Of a stretch of 63,823 nt of DNA, positions 32,460 to 41,683 are shown piece by piece. Position 1 is the first letter of the stretch. The number at the start of each line of letters is the position of its first letter. Origin of the DNA: a virus; the IMG/VR virus record IMGVR_UViG_3300031720_000003, positions 1-63,823 of that record; one strand, written 5' to 3'. The translations under genes were made by a program, and so were the position numbers. The notes under the pieces were generated by a model. The model did not search any database. It had not been told where the DNA came from and saw only the letters and a program-made list of their open reading frames with translations.

Positions 32460-33938
32460 TCACGCCACATTGCAGGCAACGGCCTGGGCCGACGGTGCGA
32501 AGTTGACCAGCGTTTCAAGAGACCTGATCTCAAAGTCGTACCGGGGGCCACCACCGAGCACGCCGGTGGAGAGGTTGGCCGCGTAGTCGAACCTGCGCGT
32601 GTCGTAGAGGCAGCGCACCTCAAAGCTCGAGCCGATGTTGGAGCCCGGGAAGGGCACGCGGTCGCTGCGAGCGATGATGGTGCCGGGGGCAACCCGGGGA
32701 TGCACCTCGATCTGCACGGGCACGCCACCCGCCGCGCGGTTGACGTAGCGCCCGATGAAGCCACCGCCAGCCAGATTGGTGCGGGCGTCCGCATCGGTCG
32801 GAGGCAGGAAGGTGGTCGCGGAGTTCGAGCCGAGGATGAGCTTGGAGATCTCATCGCCTTGCTGCGAGTTGACCATGTACGCGGTCGGAGACAGCTGCAC
32901 CGTGTTCCAGAGCTGGTCGTTGATCTTGTCGAGGATGTCGACGCCACCACCCGACAGGGCCGGCGCACTGCCACCGTTGTCGATGAAGATGGCGCCCGAC
33001 GCAGTTCCGGATCCCGGGGTCACCGGACCCGTGGTGCCGTAGTCGCCGAGACTGGAGGCGACCACACCGTTGTACCAGTTGGCCGAGTACGAGGTGTCTG
33101 CGGTGGGCGGAGTGGTCGGAGCCGTGCTGGAGAGCAGCGGCAGGGTCGAGGAACCCGGCAGCGCCTGCGGTGCAGTGGGCACCGAGGTGATGACCACTGA
33201 GGCCGTGGTCGTGGTCGTGTAGTACTGCTGGTTGCTGGACGAAGAGCCCACGAACCAGTCGTACGCAGCCGCGCCTTTGACCGCAGCGATGGAGGCGGTC
33301 ACCGAGTTGGTGGAGGTGGTGGTGCCAGCGGTGGATGCCGCGTTGGCTGAGGCCACCGAGGAGCCGCCGAGGAAGTAGTTAGCTCCCGAGCGCGCGGCCA
33401 CCTTGACGTTCACCGAGACGCCGGTGTTGCCGATCGAGCCGCCCGTGGTGGAGGCGACCAGCGTGGGAGTCGCCGGGGTGCCCAGCGACCACGCCTGCGA
33501 GTTGATGATGTGGAGATCCTGGGCGATGAACAGCTGCATCAGGGTGAGCAGTTCAGCGTCGGCGAGCGCGTCGTAGAAACCGCGCCCGATGGCGACCGAA
33601 TCCAGGGTGACGCGGCCCGACTTGGCCAGCGGCTTGTAGGGCGCGAACACGTCCTGCTCCTGGAAGTTGACCAGCGAGCCGGCGTAGTCCATACCCACCG
33701 CAGCGTCGGACTGCGAGGAGTTGATGTTGATCCAGGCGCGCCAGGTGGCCGTGTTCGACCCCACTGACGGCGTGGTGCGCGGGAAGGCGAGGGTGTTGTT
33801 GCGAGCGGGGACGTTGGCCGGAACCAGCGAGACGCGCCGGACCAGGTCGACTCCCTGCATCCCAGTCGAGGCAAAGATGCCAGCGGTCGACTTGATCGCT
33901 TGCAGCGTCTCCTCGGTGATCTGCTCAGCGGGGTTCAC
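32460..33938 (-). CDS. Major capsid protein with inserted Ig-like domain
   Basis: 492 aa. Position after protease/scaffold and before head completion; N-terminal helix (ITEETLQAIKSTAGIFAS), VPARNNTLAFPRTTPSVGS, and a C-terminal part with LPPTDADARTNLAGGGF, VEVHP-like IEVHPRVAPGTIIARSDRVP and FDYAANLSTG, matching HK97-fold capsid logic. Residues about 155-310 are Thr/Ser/Ala-rich beta repeats with no place in a minimal capsid and are likely an Ig-like insertion on the capsomer surface. Confidence 0.85.
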   Translation of the reverse strand: MNPAEQITEETLQAIKSTAGIFASTGMQGVDLVRRVSLVPANVPARNNTLAFPRTTPSVGSNTATWRAWININSSQSDAAVGMDYAGSLVNFQEQDVFAPYKPLAKSGRVTLDSVAIGRGFYDALADAELLTLMQLFIAQDLHIINSQAWSLGTPATPTLVASTTGGSIGNTGVSVNVKVAARSGANYFLGGSSVASANAASTAGTTTSTNSVTASIAAVKGAAAYDWFVGSSSSNQQYYTTTTTASVVITSVPTAPQALPGSSTLPLLSSTAPTTPPTADTSYSANWYNGVVASSLGDYGTTGPVTPGSGTASGAIFIDNGGSAPALSGGGVDILDKINDQLWNTVQLSPTAYMVNSQQGDEISKLILGSNSATTFLPPTDADARTNLAGGGFIGRYVNRAAGGVPVQIEVHPRVAPGTIIARSDRVPFPGSNIGSSFEVRCLYDTRRFDYAANLSTGVLGGGPRYDFEIRSLETLVNFAPSAQAVACNVA

Positions 33939-34005
33939 GTAGACGTGCTCCTTTCAATGGACATGCGGAAGCAGAACGCTTCCGAGTGGCGAGACCGGAG
34001 TGAGC

Positions 34006-34539
34006 TCAGATCTCGTTGCGGCGGTGACCCTGGAGGAGCTTCCTCCGGGTCAGGTCGTAGGAGATGGTCGAGGCGCGCTGCACGGCCTCGGGCCCCTTCT
34101 GGCTGAGCGCTTCCTCGAGACTCTTCTCGAGACGCTCGATCTCCGCGTCCTCGGCGCTCTTGGCCACGTCCTCGCTCTGGCGTCCCTCGCTGGCCGGGTA
34201 GGCCCCACGAGCGATGCCGTCCAGAACTGGTCCGCCGGCACGCGGCTTGGCTGCCATCTTCTCCAGCAGTGCCTTGACATCACCGAGTTCCTTGCGGAGA
34301 TCGGCCACGTCTTCGGTCGCTGCTTCTTTGGCGGTGAAACGCGAGTCGACCGGCGCACCCACGACGGCCACGTCGTTGGCTGCGGATTCGCCCGTGACCT
34401 TGGCTTCGAGGTCGGCCTGGGTCACGTCGCCGCCGTTGTTGGCGTTCTTCTCGGCCAGCGCCTTCACAGCCGCGGCTGCCGCCGCGCCCGAGGCACCAGC
34501 GATAAGGTCGCTCAGCTCTTCCTTGGTGAGCTGCGTCAT
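34006..34539 (-). CDS. Nested scaffold protein, internal in-frame start
   Basis: 177 aa from ATG 34539, in frame within the 556-aa gene. AGGAGG (34553-34548) stands 8 bases upstream of the ATG, one of the best ribosome sites in the window and useless unless it starts a protein here. The product (MTQLTKEELSDLIAGASGAA, then coiled coil) is exactly the scaffold part. This parallels lambda Nu3 inside gene C. Confidence 0.7.
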   Translation of the reverse strand: MTQLTKEELSDLIAGASGAAAAAAVKALAEKNANNGGDVTQADLEAKVTGESAANDVAVVGAPVDSRFTAKEAATEDVADLRKELGDVKALLEKMAAKPRAGGPVLDGIARGAYPASEGRQSEDVAKSAEDAEIERLEKSLEEALSQKGPEAVQRASTISYDLTRRKLLQGHRRNEI

Positions 34540-35676
34540 GATCTTGTCCTCCTCGGACGTGGAGCCGGTGTCCCCGGCGGGTTGGTGTTCACCGAGGACA
34601 TCGGTGAGGTGAGCGTGGGCGGCGCGCAGTGCCGAGACGGTGCGTGCAGAGAGCCGACGGCCGGCCTTCATGGCGTCGGAAGCAGCCCCCTCATGGAAGG
34701 CGAGCCGGGCCACGATGCCCAGCGCGCACTCGAGGGCTGAAGCGGCGTCAGCGAGATCCCAGGCGTCCTCTTGGTCGCCAGCATCCCCAGCTGCGGCCTC
34801 GATCTGTTCGCGCTTCTGGATGGCGTCGATGGCCATCCCGCACGAGGCGAGGGACTGCGCAACCTGCGCGAGCGTCGCGGAGTCGACGGATTCCCACGGC
34901 GCCGAACCGATGCCGGTGGCAGTGCTCCAGGGGGCGTCCTTCTCCAGCGTCTCGACCACGCCGATAAGCACCTCACTGGCTTTGCCGAGCGCCTGATCCA
35001 TCGACTCGCCAGCCGGCGGATGGAAGGCTTGGGCTTCGATGGGGATGACGTAGGTGCTCTGGCCGCCACCCTGCTCTTCAGGAGAGCGGGTGATGGTGCC
35101 TGCGGTCATCGGTGCAATGCGCTGACCCGAGGTGCCAGTGTCAGTCGTGTGCGGCAGCGACTCCGGGTCGGGGATCTGCAGGGAAGCGTCGGGCACGCCC
35201 GGCGACTTCTCAGCGTCGCCCTCATCCTCCTGGTCGATGTTGGGGAACTTGCGTCGTACCGCAGCCTTCACGCGCTTCTGCTCATCGGGCGTGCCGTGCT
35301 GCGCGACACGCGACAGCGCGGAACGCGCGTGAGCCTCATCGGGCAACGGATAGCTACCCGAGCCAGGGGCCTTTTCTGGAATCGCGAATGAACTCTTGGG
35401 CAACGCCTTACGCTGTGCAGCCTTGAGCTTGCCCTTGGCGATCAGCGGTGCGCAGACTTCGCAGTCAGCTACACCGCACGCCTTCACTGCGGGCTCGTCC
35501 TCATCATCATCGGGCTCGGGCTCACCGGCCTTCGCGGCCAGCTCATCGGCGGTCGCAGCGACCTCTTCAGCGGCGGCCTTGGCGACCAGCGCGGGGAAGC
35601 CGTTGGCTCCGTCCTTCACAAGATGCAGTTCGTCAACGTCGAGATCGACGAACTCGGTCAGCGCAACGTCAGCCAT
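34006..35676 (-). CDS. Scaffold-containing head protein (DUF6582-type segment plus scaffold)
   Basis: 556 aa, starting 8 bp inside the end of the protease gene. N-terminal part: DLDVDELHLVKDGANGFPAL, an acidic linker, CGVADCEVC, then the FAIPEKAPGSGSYPLPDEAH / ARSALSRVAQHGTPDEQKRV motif typical of DUF6582-like phage segments. C-terminal 177 residues are a coiled-coil scaffold (VADLRKELGDVKALLEKMAA) that also has its own start (34539). Confidence 0.7.
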   Translation of the reverse strand: MADVALTEFVDLDVDELHLVKDGANGFPALVAKAAAEEVAATADELAAKAGEPEPDDDEDEPAVKACGVADCEVCAPLIAKGKLKAAQRKALPKSSFAIPEKAPGSGSYPLPDEAHARSALSRVAQHGTPDEQKRVKAAVRRKFPNIDQEDEGDAEKSPGVPDASLQIPDPESLPHTTDTGTSGQRIAPMTAGTITRSPEEQGGGQSTYVIPIEAQAFHPPAGESMDQALGKASEVLIGVVETLEKDAPWSTATGIGSAPWESVDSATLAQVAQSLASCGMAIDAIQKREQIEAAAGDAGDQEDAWDLADAASALECALGIVARLAFHEGAASDAMKAGRRLSARTVSALRAAHAHLTDVLGEHQPAGDTGSTSEEDKIMTQLTKEELSDLIAGASGAAAAAAVKALAEKNANNGGDVTQADLEAKVTGESAANDVAVVGAPVDSRFTAKEAATEDVADLRKELGDVKALLEKMAAKPRAGGPVLDGIARGAYPASEGRQSEDVAKSAEDAEIERLEKSLEEALSQKGPEAVQRASTISYDLTRRKLLQGHRRNEI

Positions 35677-36295
35677 GCGATCGACTCCTTACTCGCTCGA
35701 GAGTGTCGGGTGTGGGCACACGGCGTTTCGCGCCACCTTGCACGCTCACTCCTCCGATGACCTGGGCTTTGTAGAGCGCCCACGTCGGTTCTGAGAGCAC
35801 CATGCCCACCAGCCAGTCACCGGGCATGACCACTTGTTCGGTGCCGTCGGCCGCTTTGATGGCCCACGGTTCACCGCGCCAGATGTAGTTCTCCACGACC
35901 TGCGCGGCCTTGTCGAAGCCACGCTTGTGCCACATGCCGACCCGGGCTCCCTTGCGCATAAAGTTCCATGCGGCACGTTCCACAACTTCCTCGGACGCGG
36001 CATCACGGAACCCGTCGGCACCGACTGCAGCATCTTTGTAGGCGGGATAGGCGACGGTGAGCAGGTACCGCTTGGCGTCGTCCGCTTTGAGCACCGCGCC
36101 AGGAACGATGTCGCGTTTTTCTTTGCTCATCGGATCGTGCGTGTGCGCTCCTAGGGTGTGAACGATGTTGGCGACAACGGTGGCCACGTCGGGGCAACCG
36201 CACTGATCTGCCTGTGCCTGCAGGTCGAGCGTGACGATGCTGCGCGCATCACCATGATCGTCCTCGGGCATCAAGCACCCGCATCCCCAGCACAC
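35669..36295 (-). CDS. XkdF-like prohead protease (Peptidase_S78_2 type)
   Basis: 208 aa from GTG 36295; ATG 36271 is an alternative. Signature: KRDIVPGAVLKADDAKRYL near the start, VERAAWNFM then GMWHKRGFD with the His-containing segment, VVENYIWRGEPWAI, GDWLVGMVLSEPTWALY and VIGGVSVQGGAKR at the end. Family members process scaffold and capsid precursors. Upstream, CWGCGCL and CGC may bind metal if the GTG start is used. Confidence 0.75.
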   Translation of the reverse strand: MCWGCGCLMPEDDHGDARSIVTLDLQAQADQCGCPDVATVVANIVHTLGAHTHDPMSKEKRDIVPGAVLKADDAKRYLLTVAYPAYKDAAVGADGFRDAASEEVVERAAWNFMRKGARVGMWHKRGFDKAAQVVENYIWRGEPWAIKAADGTEQVVMPGDWLVGMVLSEPTWALYKAQVIGGVSVQGGAKRRVPTPDTLERVRSRSHG

Positions 36296-36300
36296 GCTAG

Positions 36301-36609
36301 CTATACGTCCTTTGTGCCGCTGTGGGGATTGAGTTGCGGCACGCTCTCGTCCTGATGATTGGCCACGCACGCGTTGGCGCTCATCATCGCGTCCTGCAGC
36401 TTGCGCATCGCCAGCGTGCGATCGGGGCTACTGGGCAGGAGCTTGAGCAGATCGATAGCGAGACTGCGGAAGCCGACGCGGATGGCATCGTGGATCGGCC
36501 CGGTGATCGGTGTGGCCGGATGGAAGCGGAACCAGTTGACCACGTCGTCATCACTGGGACCGAAGGTGCCGATCTGCGCTGCGTAGTTCTCGATGCCGTG
36601 CTCTGCCAT
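36301..36609 (-). CDS. Acb2/Tad1-like cyclic-nucleotide sponge (anti-CBASS/anti-Thoeris)
   Basis: 102 aa. The pattern F-x-FHPATPITGPIHDAIRVG (start of the hook domain), SLAIDLLKLLPSSPDRTLAM and LQDAMMSANACVANH matches the Acb2/Tad1 hook family as I know it: YHPP...I...R, LA..I....P.S.....AL.KLEEAVMWANA.IAR. Those proteins sequester cyclic nucleotide signals and block CBASS or Thoeris. Its place between the MuF-like and protease genes is a common one for Acb2-type genes. Confidence 0.7.
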   Translation of the reverse strand: MAEHGIENYAAQIGTFGPSDDDVVNWFRFHPATPITGPIHDAIRVGFRSLAIDLLKLLPSSPDRTLAMRKLQDAMMSANACVANHQDESVPQLNPHSGTKDV

Positions 36610-36622
36610 CGCTCTCCCTTCG

Positions 36623-37165
36623 CTACGCCGGGATCGTCCAGCAGTGGCAGCCCGGATGCACAGGTGGCGATCCGTCGGGCCAGTGGTCGTTCATACCGAT
36701 CGGTGACGCTGCGGCATTGGCCTGACAGCGTTTGCACTGTCCGCCCACCCAGTGCAGACGTTGCACATGGTTGGCGCGGTACACCTCCATGGCAGCGAGG
36801 TGTGCAGCCTTGGCCTGCTCGGTCTGTGCAAGCAGTTTCGCGCGGCGCTGGATAGCCGATGAGACCGCGCGCTCAGTGGTGCCCGCGTCGCTCGGTGTAG
36901 TGACGCTGCTGGCGATGCGATCGGCGACCTCGAAGAGCAGCGCGTGGGCTACTCCGTCTGCGATGGGCAGTTCGGCCAGACGCTCAACCACATGCGTGTG
37001 ATCGGGTACGGGAACCCCGAGTGCATCCGCCGCACGTTTGGCCCCTGCTAAGGCGCCGAGATTCCACAGCGCTCGCAGCGCGGTGACGACGGCGTCGAGG
37101 ACGACGCCGAGGTTGAGCAGGACGGCGAGCGCCGCATCACGGGCCCGGGCGCGGGGGTCGCTCAT
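36623..37165 (-). CDS. MuF-like minor head protein
   Basis: 180 aa. Long helical N-terminus; the C-terminus is the MuF/SPP1-gp7 signature: QRLHWVGGQCKRCQANA, then PIGMNDHWPDGSPPVHPGCH with paired Cys and HPxCHC. Located right after the portal gene, where MuF-type proteins are found. Involved in head assembly or DNA-ejection cargo. Confidence 0.75.
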   Translation of the reverse strand: MSDPRARARDAALAVLLNLGVVLDAVVTALRALWNLGALAGAKRAADALGVPVPDHTHVVERLAELPIADGVAHALLFEVADRIASSVTTPSDAGTTERAVSSAIQRRAKLLAQTEQAKAAHLAAMEVYRANHVQRLHWVGGQCKRCQANAAASPIGMNDHWPDGSPPVHPGCHCWTIPA

Positions 37166-37292
37166 GCCAAGCCAGCTCGTAGGCGATCAGCAGGATGAGC
37201 ACGATCACGGCAGCTCCCCACAGCCAATGCAGCGAGATGCCCCCGCCCAGCAGGGCAAGGATGAGCAGGATGGCAACGAAGAGCAGCAGCAT
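37137..37292 (-). CDS. 51-aa membrane micro-protein next to the portal
   Basis: ATG 37292 overlaps the portal stop (TGATG). Two hydrophobic helices: MLLLFVAILLILALLGGGIS and a second at about 28-41, then a Pro/Arg tail. It overlaps the MuF gene start by 29 bp. Hydrophobic pattern and overlap support it; function unknown. Confidence 0.6.
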   Translation of the reverse strand: MLLLFVAILLILALLGGGISLHWLWGAAVIVLILLIAYELAWHERPPRPGP

Positions 37293-39517
37293 CAGGCTGT
37301 CGCGTTCTGCGCAGCTGCAATGGCCTGCTGACGGGTCGCCTCGGGAATGAGCGCGGACAAGGCTGCATGCAGATCCGCGTCGTCGGCGTGGCGCAGGAAG
37401 GCACGATCCACCTCCTCACGGGTGGTGGCTTTGCCCAACTCCGCCCAAATCTTCTCGCTCAGCGCATCGGGCAGTGCTGCATCGGTGAATCGGCGCGGGC
37501 TGAGTCCCTTGCGCAGCCGGTTGCGGGCGTTCTCCCGCCAACGGCGCAGGATGCTCGCGATCTCATCCGTGTCGGGCTCGACCATGTCCACACCAGTCAT
37601 GCCCGTGCTCGCGGTGATCCCTGCGGTGGCTTCGGCTTTGTCGAGCCGCGCGAGCAGGCGATCCACGGTCGTCAGGGCTGCCTTGAGCGCCTCCTGGTCG
37701 TCGTCCAGCGAGCCCACCGCAGTGTCGGCTGGGAAGGGGGCGGGTTGTCCGCTGGTGATCGCATTCATGTTGCGCGACATCTCAGCGGTGGCTTGATCGG
37801 CGAGCTGGTTGTCCTTGGAGCCGATGGGTGGCATCACCCCGGGCATGGGCACGAAGGGATGCGGCACCAAGGGCGCTCCTTTGGCTGGCCCGAAGGTCTC
37901 GGGATCGATGTCTCCCGCCATCGACTCCAGTGCGATCAGCGGGATGGGACCGCTTCTGGTGTTGTCGATGAAGCGCGGGGTGGGCCGGTTCAATGACACC
38001 GGATAGCCGAGACGCGCGCGGGGTTCATCCGGTGAGATGACCCCAGTGCGGATATAGACCGCTTCTGCATTGGCGGTGCTGAGCCGGTCCTCGATCTCGC
38101 GGCCGGTGTCCATGCGCAGCCGCACCCGGAGCTTGAGGTGCTCCGAGAGGAACAGGTTGATGACATCTTCGACGTGCTTGATGAGCGGCAGCGTGCCAAC
38201 CCTGAACTGCACATCGACCTGCACTTCGCTGGTCGCTTTGTTCACCGTCTCGGTGAAACCGAGGTCAGCAGGCGTGACGCCGTGTGCTGCGCAGGTTCGC
38301 CGCATGAGATAGAGCGGGAACTCGGAGTCGAACTCGTCCGATCCCGGGCCCACCGGCTGATACTTCGAGCCCGCTGGCACCCAGCGGATCTGGCGCAGCT
38401 TGGACTGGTCGCCGATCATCAGCGCGTCCCAGGTGTTCTGCCACTCTGCGATCTGCGCGGGGTCGGAGAGATCCGGTGGCGCTTCCATGAATCCTGCTGG
38501 GATCGAGCCCTGCGCGAAGTAGTTGAGGAAGTGCCACTGGAAGCGCAGATCCGTGTTTGCGGTGAGCATCACCGCCTCGAGCGGCGCGCGACCGTACTGC
38601 GAATCCGGCTCGGGATTGAGCGGCTGGTAGACGAGATCGTCAGCTGCCAGCCAGTCCCAGGGCATGCCTTCGATGACCTGCACGTAGGCTGGCGCTACCT
38701 CACCGTGGAAGGTGCCTGCGGGTGAGACGTTCGGGTCAGCATCGTCCTCATCAGTGACGACGCGTCCGTAGTAATCGAGTTGCGGCACGATGCTGGTTCC
38801 CGACACCACCTCGAGTGCGATGGGATCGCCCGCGCGATTGCGGCGGATGTAGAGCGCGCCCGCATCGAAGCGGATGACATCGGTGAGGTACTCGGCCAAC
38901 CAGGCGCGGAAGGGCTGCCGCTTGTCCGGCGAATCGAAGAACTGCCGCGCTTTGATGATGTCGTCGGACACATCCTCGCGAATGCCGATCGCCGCCTCGA
39001 AGTGATAATCGAGCGAGCGCACATCGTTGATGAGGTGGCGCGTGGCAATTTGCGCGATGTCATAGGCTTCCCAGAGCGCCTTGATGGTGGCGAAGGAGAT
39101 GCGCCCCGCGCGCGGCGAGACCTGGGTGTTGACCCCTATCTGGTAGTCGAAGGTGCGCGCCGGCTGGCGATAGCCGAAGAAGGGATCCAGCGGCCGACCC
39201 GGGGAGAAGGGCGGTGCCATGGAGAGGCCCTGCCGCTGCAGCGCGAGTTCGACCTGCTCCGGGGTGCGCTTGAAGGTGCTGGCCAGGTTGGAAGTGACCC
39301 GGTTAAGCAGGGATTGGCTGGCTGCACCCAGCGGCGTGCCCCATGAGGAGGTGCCGTTCATGTCCCCCCCGTAGGGGATCACCCCCACCCCGGCCTTGCG
39401 CACCGTCTGATCAGCGAGGAGGGCGCCCACGGTAGCGTCGATGGCCTTGCTGAAGGCGAGAGCGTCAGCTGATTTCTGGGCGTCTCGGGAGCGACGAAAG
39501 GGAAGCGAGAACGCCAT
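37292..39517 (-). CDS. Portal protein
   Basis: 741 aa. Portal-type signatures: ISFATIKALWEAYDIAQIAT near 140, RQFFDSPDKRQPFRAWLAEY, VIRFDAGALYIRRNRAGDP, APLEAVMLTANTDLRFQWHF and HGVTPADLGFTE near 430. Longer than typical, with a Pro/Gly-rich region after about 550. It follows terminase and a small gene and forms the DNA-entry ring of the capsid. Confidence 0.9.
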   Translation of the reverse strand: MAFSLPFRRSRDAQKSADALAFSKAIDATVGALLADQTVRKAGVGVIPYGGDMNGTSSWGTPLGAASQSLLNRVTSNLASTFKRTPEQVELALQRQGLSMAPPFSPGRPLDPFFGYRQPARTFDYQIGVNTQVSPRAGRISFATIKALWEAYDIAQIATRHLINDVRSLDYHFEAAIGIREDVSDDIIKARQFFDSPDKRQPFRAWLAEYLTDVIRFDAGALYIRRNRAGDPIALEVVSGTSIVPQLDYYGRVVTDEDDADPNVSPAGTFHGEVAPAYVQVIEGMPWDWLAADDLVYQPLNPEPDSQYGRAPLEAVMLTANTDLRFQWHFLNYFAQGSIPAGFMEAPPDLSDPAQIAEWQNTWDALMIGDQSKLRQIRWVPAGSKYQPVGPGSDEFDSEFPLYLMRRTCAAHGVTPADLGFTETVNKATSEVQVDVQFRVGTLPLIKHVEDVINLFLSEHLKLRVRLRMDTGREIEDRLSTANAEAVYIRTGVISPDEPRARLGYPVSLNRPTPRFIDNTRSGPIPLIALESMAGDIDPETFGPAKGAPLVPHPFVPMPGVMPPIGSKDNQLADQATAEMSRNMNAITSGQPAPFPADTAVGSLDDDQEALKAALTTVDRLLARLDKAEATAGITASTGMTGVDMVEPDTDEIASILRRWRENARNRLRKGLSPRRFTDAALPDALSEKIWAELGKATTREEVDRAFLRHADDADLHAALSALIPEATRQQAIAAAQNATA

Positions 39518-39846
39518 TACGGGCTCGCGGTCTCGGCGTCATGTCGTAGCTTCGCACCGAGACAAAACAGCAGCCCGTGCATGATGAGGCGGTACACGTA
39601 TTCCGCCTCCTGCTCGGTAAGCGTCGACGCCGGATCAGCGAGTTCGCGAGCACCAATCCGAATGCCAACGCGACTAGCGCCCTCGCGTGGATCCTCTGGA
39701 TTAGTGCTGTGAACGAACCACAGCGTCACGTCCTGACGCACGACTTCATCGGGAAGATGTGCGGTGCCGATGTCAGCGGGAAGCGGCTCCAGCGATGGCA
39801 AATGCGCCATCGCCTCATCCCAGAGTGCGTCGCCGTACCACGTCAT
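39517..39846 (-). CDS. Unknown small protein between terminase and portal
   Basis: 109 aa; its TAA shares a base with the portal ATG (TAATG) and it overlaps terL by 4 bp. Contains DVTLWFVHSTNPEDP and EQEAEYVYRLIMHGLLFCLG. Helical C-terminus. No family recognised; the tight overlap implies a function coupled to packaging or portal assembly. Confidence 0.65.
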   Translation of the reverse strand: MTWYGDALWDEAMAHLPSLEPLPADIGTAHLPDEVVRQDVTLWFVHSTNPEDPREGASRVGIRIGARELADPASTLTEQEAEYVYRLIMHGLLFCLGAKLRHDAETASP

Positions 39847-41669
39847 TGCCCGTCGCTCCTCTGTGCGCCGCAGTACACGCAGTGCCCATCACCAAACCAG
39901 CGGTGCTGGCAGGTCGCTGAGGGTTTGGGGATCTCCGGGGCGTCGGGGCCGAGCAGGTAGTCGCGCGGTGAGGCAGCGGGGAGCGCCGCAACCGCCGGCC
40001 CCGGTGGCCCGCTGTTGCCGTTCGCGACTGCGGTCTGCTCCCCTTGCTTGCCGAGTTCCTGTTTGAGGTAGCTGAGCCACCCGGCGCCCATGCTCGGTCT
40101 CGATGCTGCGCGGTCGTGAGCCATCACCGCAGCGATGGCAAGGTCGATCTTGCGCGGTGACCATTTGTTCTGCTTGCGCAGCCGGCGTCCCCGGTAGTCG
40201 TCGTTGACCACCGCGTTGCCGAGATGGCGGGTCAAACGCTCATCGCCAGAATGAGTGAGCGTGCCGTTGACCACAGCGGTCTGAAACCGCGCGGTAGCCG
40301 GGCACATACGTTCGGGAGTTTGAGGATACTCCACCACCGGGAGGCCCTCTTTGGCGAGGGCCTGCATGGTGCGAGCCCAGCGATAGGGGTCGAAGAGCAG
40401 CTCCCGCACACGCCAGCGCTTGCAGGCGGTACGGATCACGCCCTCGACTTCCTCGATGGGCACCGTCCACTCGCCCTCGCCGGCCTCAGGACGCTCCCAC
40501 ACCCCGACCACGTCGAGATGCGGCCGATCCCCACAGGCGGCCACCATGATCCCGGTGCTGTCGTCGTTGTACGACCCGTCCACGGCCAGCATCACGTCAA
40601 CGCCATCGGGCACCGGCCCGGGCACCGCACGGTCTGGCCAGGGGCGGGTGACCTCAGCCCAGGATTCCGCCGTTCCCGACCAGACCTGGTTGAAATAGAA
40701 GCGCCGGGAGATGGACTCCGAGGTGGTGGGGTCGCGCATCTCGGCGAGCACGCGGGTGAGATCCACCCACACCGAATCACCCCGCGCCGCTCGCAGCCCC
40801 TCCATGACCACGGGGTCGGGGAGGTTGTTCAGAGCGATGGGTTTGCCGTCGTCGCCGAGGATCAGCGGGGCCTCAACCGAGTCGTAGTAGACGCCCTCGA
40901 GCTGGCCGTCGGACTGCCGCCACGCCTCATAGGTGGCTTCTGCCACCGAGCCCTCCTCGACCAGGTGGGCGTTGGTGATCTCCATCACCCGCGCAGCGCC
41001 GTCTCGAGACTTGCCGAGGTTCCGGCGGATCGCCGACATCATGGCGGCACCGTCGTTGGCAGCCAGCCAGTGCGCGGTCTCATCGGCCACCACCAGCGAG
41101 GGCCGGCCGCCTTCCAGCGCTCTCGGGGAACTCGTCACCGCCTCGATTCGGGCGGCTCCCTTGCGGCTGTAGATGATCAGCTTGCCGATGTCGACGTCGT
41201 ACTCATCGAGCGCGGCGCGTGAGAAGAGTCCCGGGAACACCGTCATGGTGTTGCGGGTCTGGTCCTGGTTGACCGCAGCGATCTGCACCCAGGGGGCCGG
41301 ATGGGGAATGGCCACCGGACGCTTGCGCGCGTCCCAGCCGCCGAATCGGCAGGGACCACAGAGCTCGACAGCTGCGAGCGCCGCGAGAAAAGGTGACTTG
41401 CCCTAACCCCACCCCTTCATTCGACGCAAGACGCCGCGCCGATGGACGAACCGGCCCTCGTCGTTCACTTCGTACCAGCGCAGGATGATCTTGGCCTGCT
41501 CGGTGGTGAACTCCCAGGGCTGGCCGGCATTGGGGCCGTCAGGCTGCGTTAGGTTGTCAGCCGTCCATTCCAAGACCGCCCAGCCGAGCGTGCGATCCTC
41601 GGGTGGCACCACGTCGGGCCAGGAGCGGATCGATGGGGGTAGCGTCAGAGAAGGGGTGGAAATTTGCAA
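39843..41669 (-). CDS. terL: Terminase large subunit, interrupted by an in-frame amber codon at the P-loop
   Basis: Full frame from TTG 41669 (AGGAGGTGA just upstream) to 39843: 607 aa plus one internal TAG at 41405-41403. ATPase: KGWG, then TAG, then GKSPFLAALA at the P-loop; Walker B LVVADETAHW. Nuclease: VMLAVDGSYNDDSTG, ELLFDPYRW and KIDLAIAAVMAHD carry the acidic triad. Removing two codons (GGT TAG) gives KGWGKSP, the usual motif of related terminases, so a 6-bp insertion is likely. The stretch after the stop could also be initiated internally but would lack the P-loop. Confidence 0.85.
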
Positions 41670-41683
41670 CTCACCTCCTTCCC

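Noticed and set aside
37162-37419. 85-aa Arg/Pro-rich minus frame
   Set aside because: Shadow of the portal and membrane micro-gene; composition typical of an off-frame reading.
39843-41669. Genome-wide amber recoding to explain the terL stop
   Set aside because: Other late genes (tape measure, 36301, terS) end with TAG at sensible places, so TAG still terminates.
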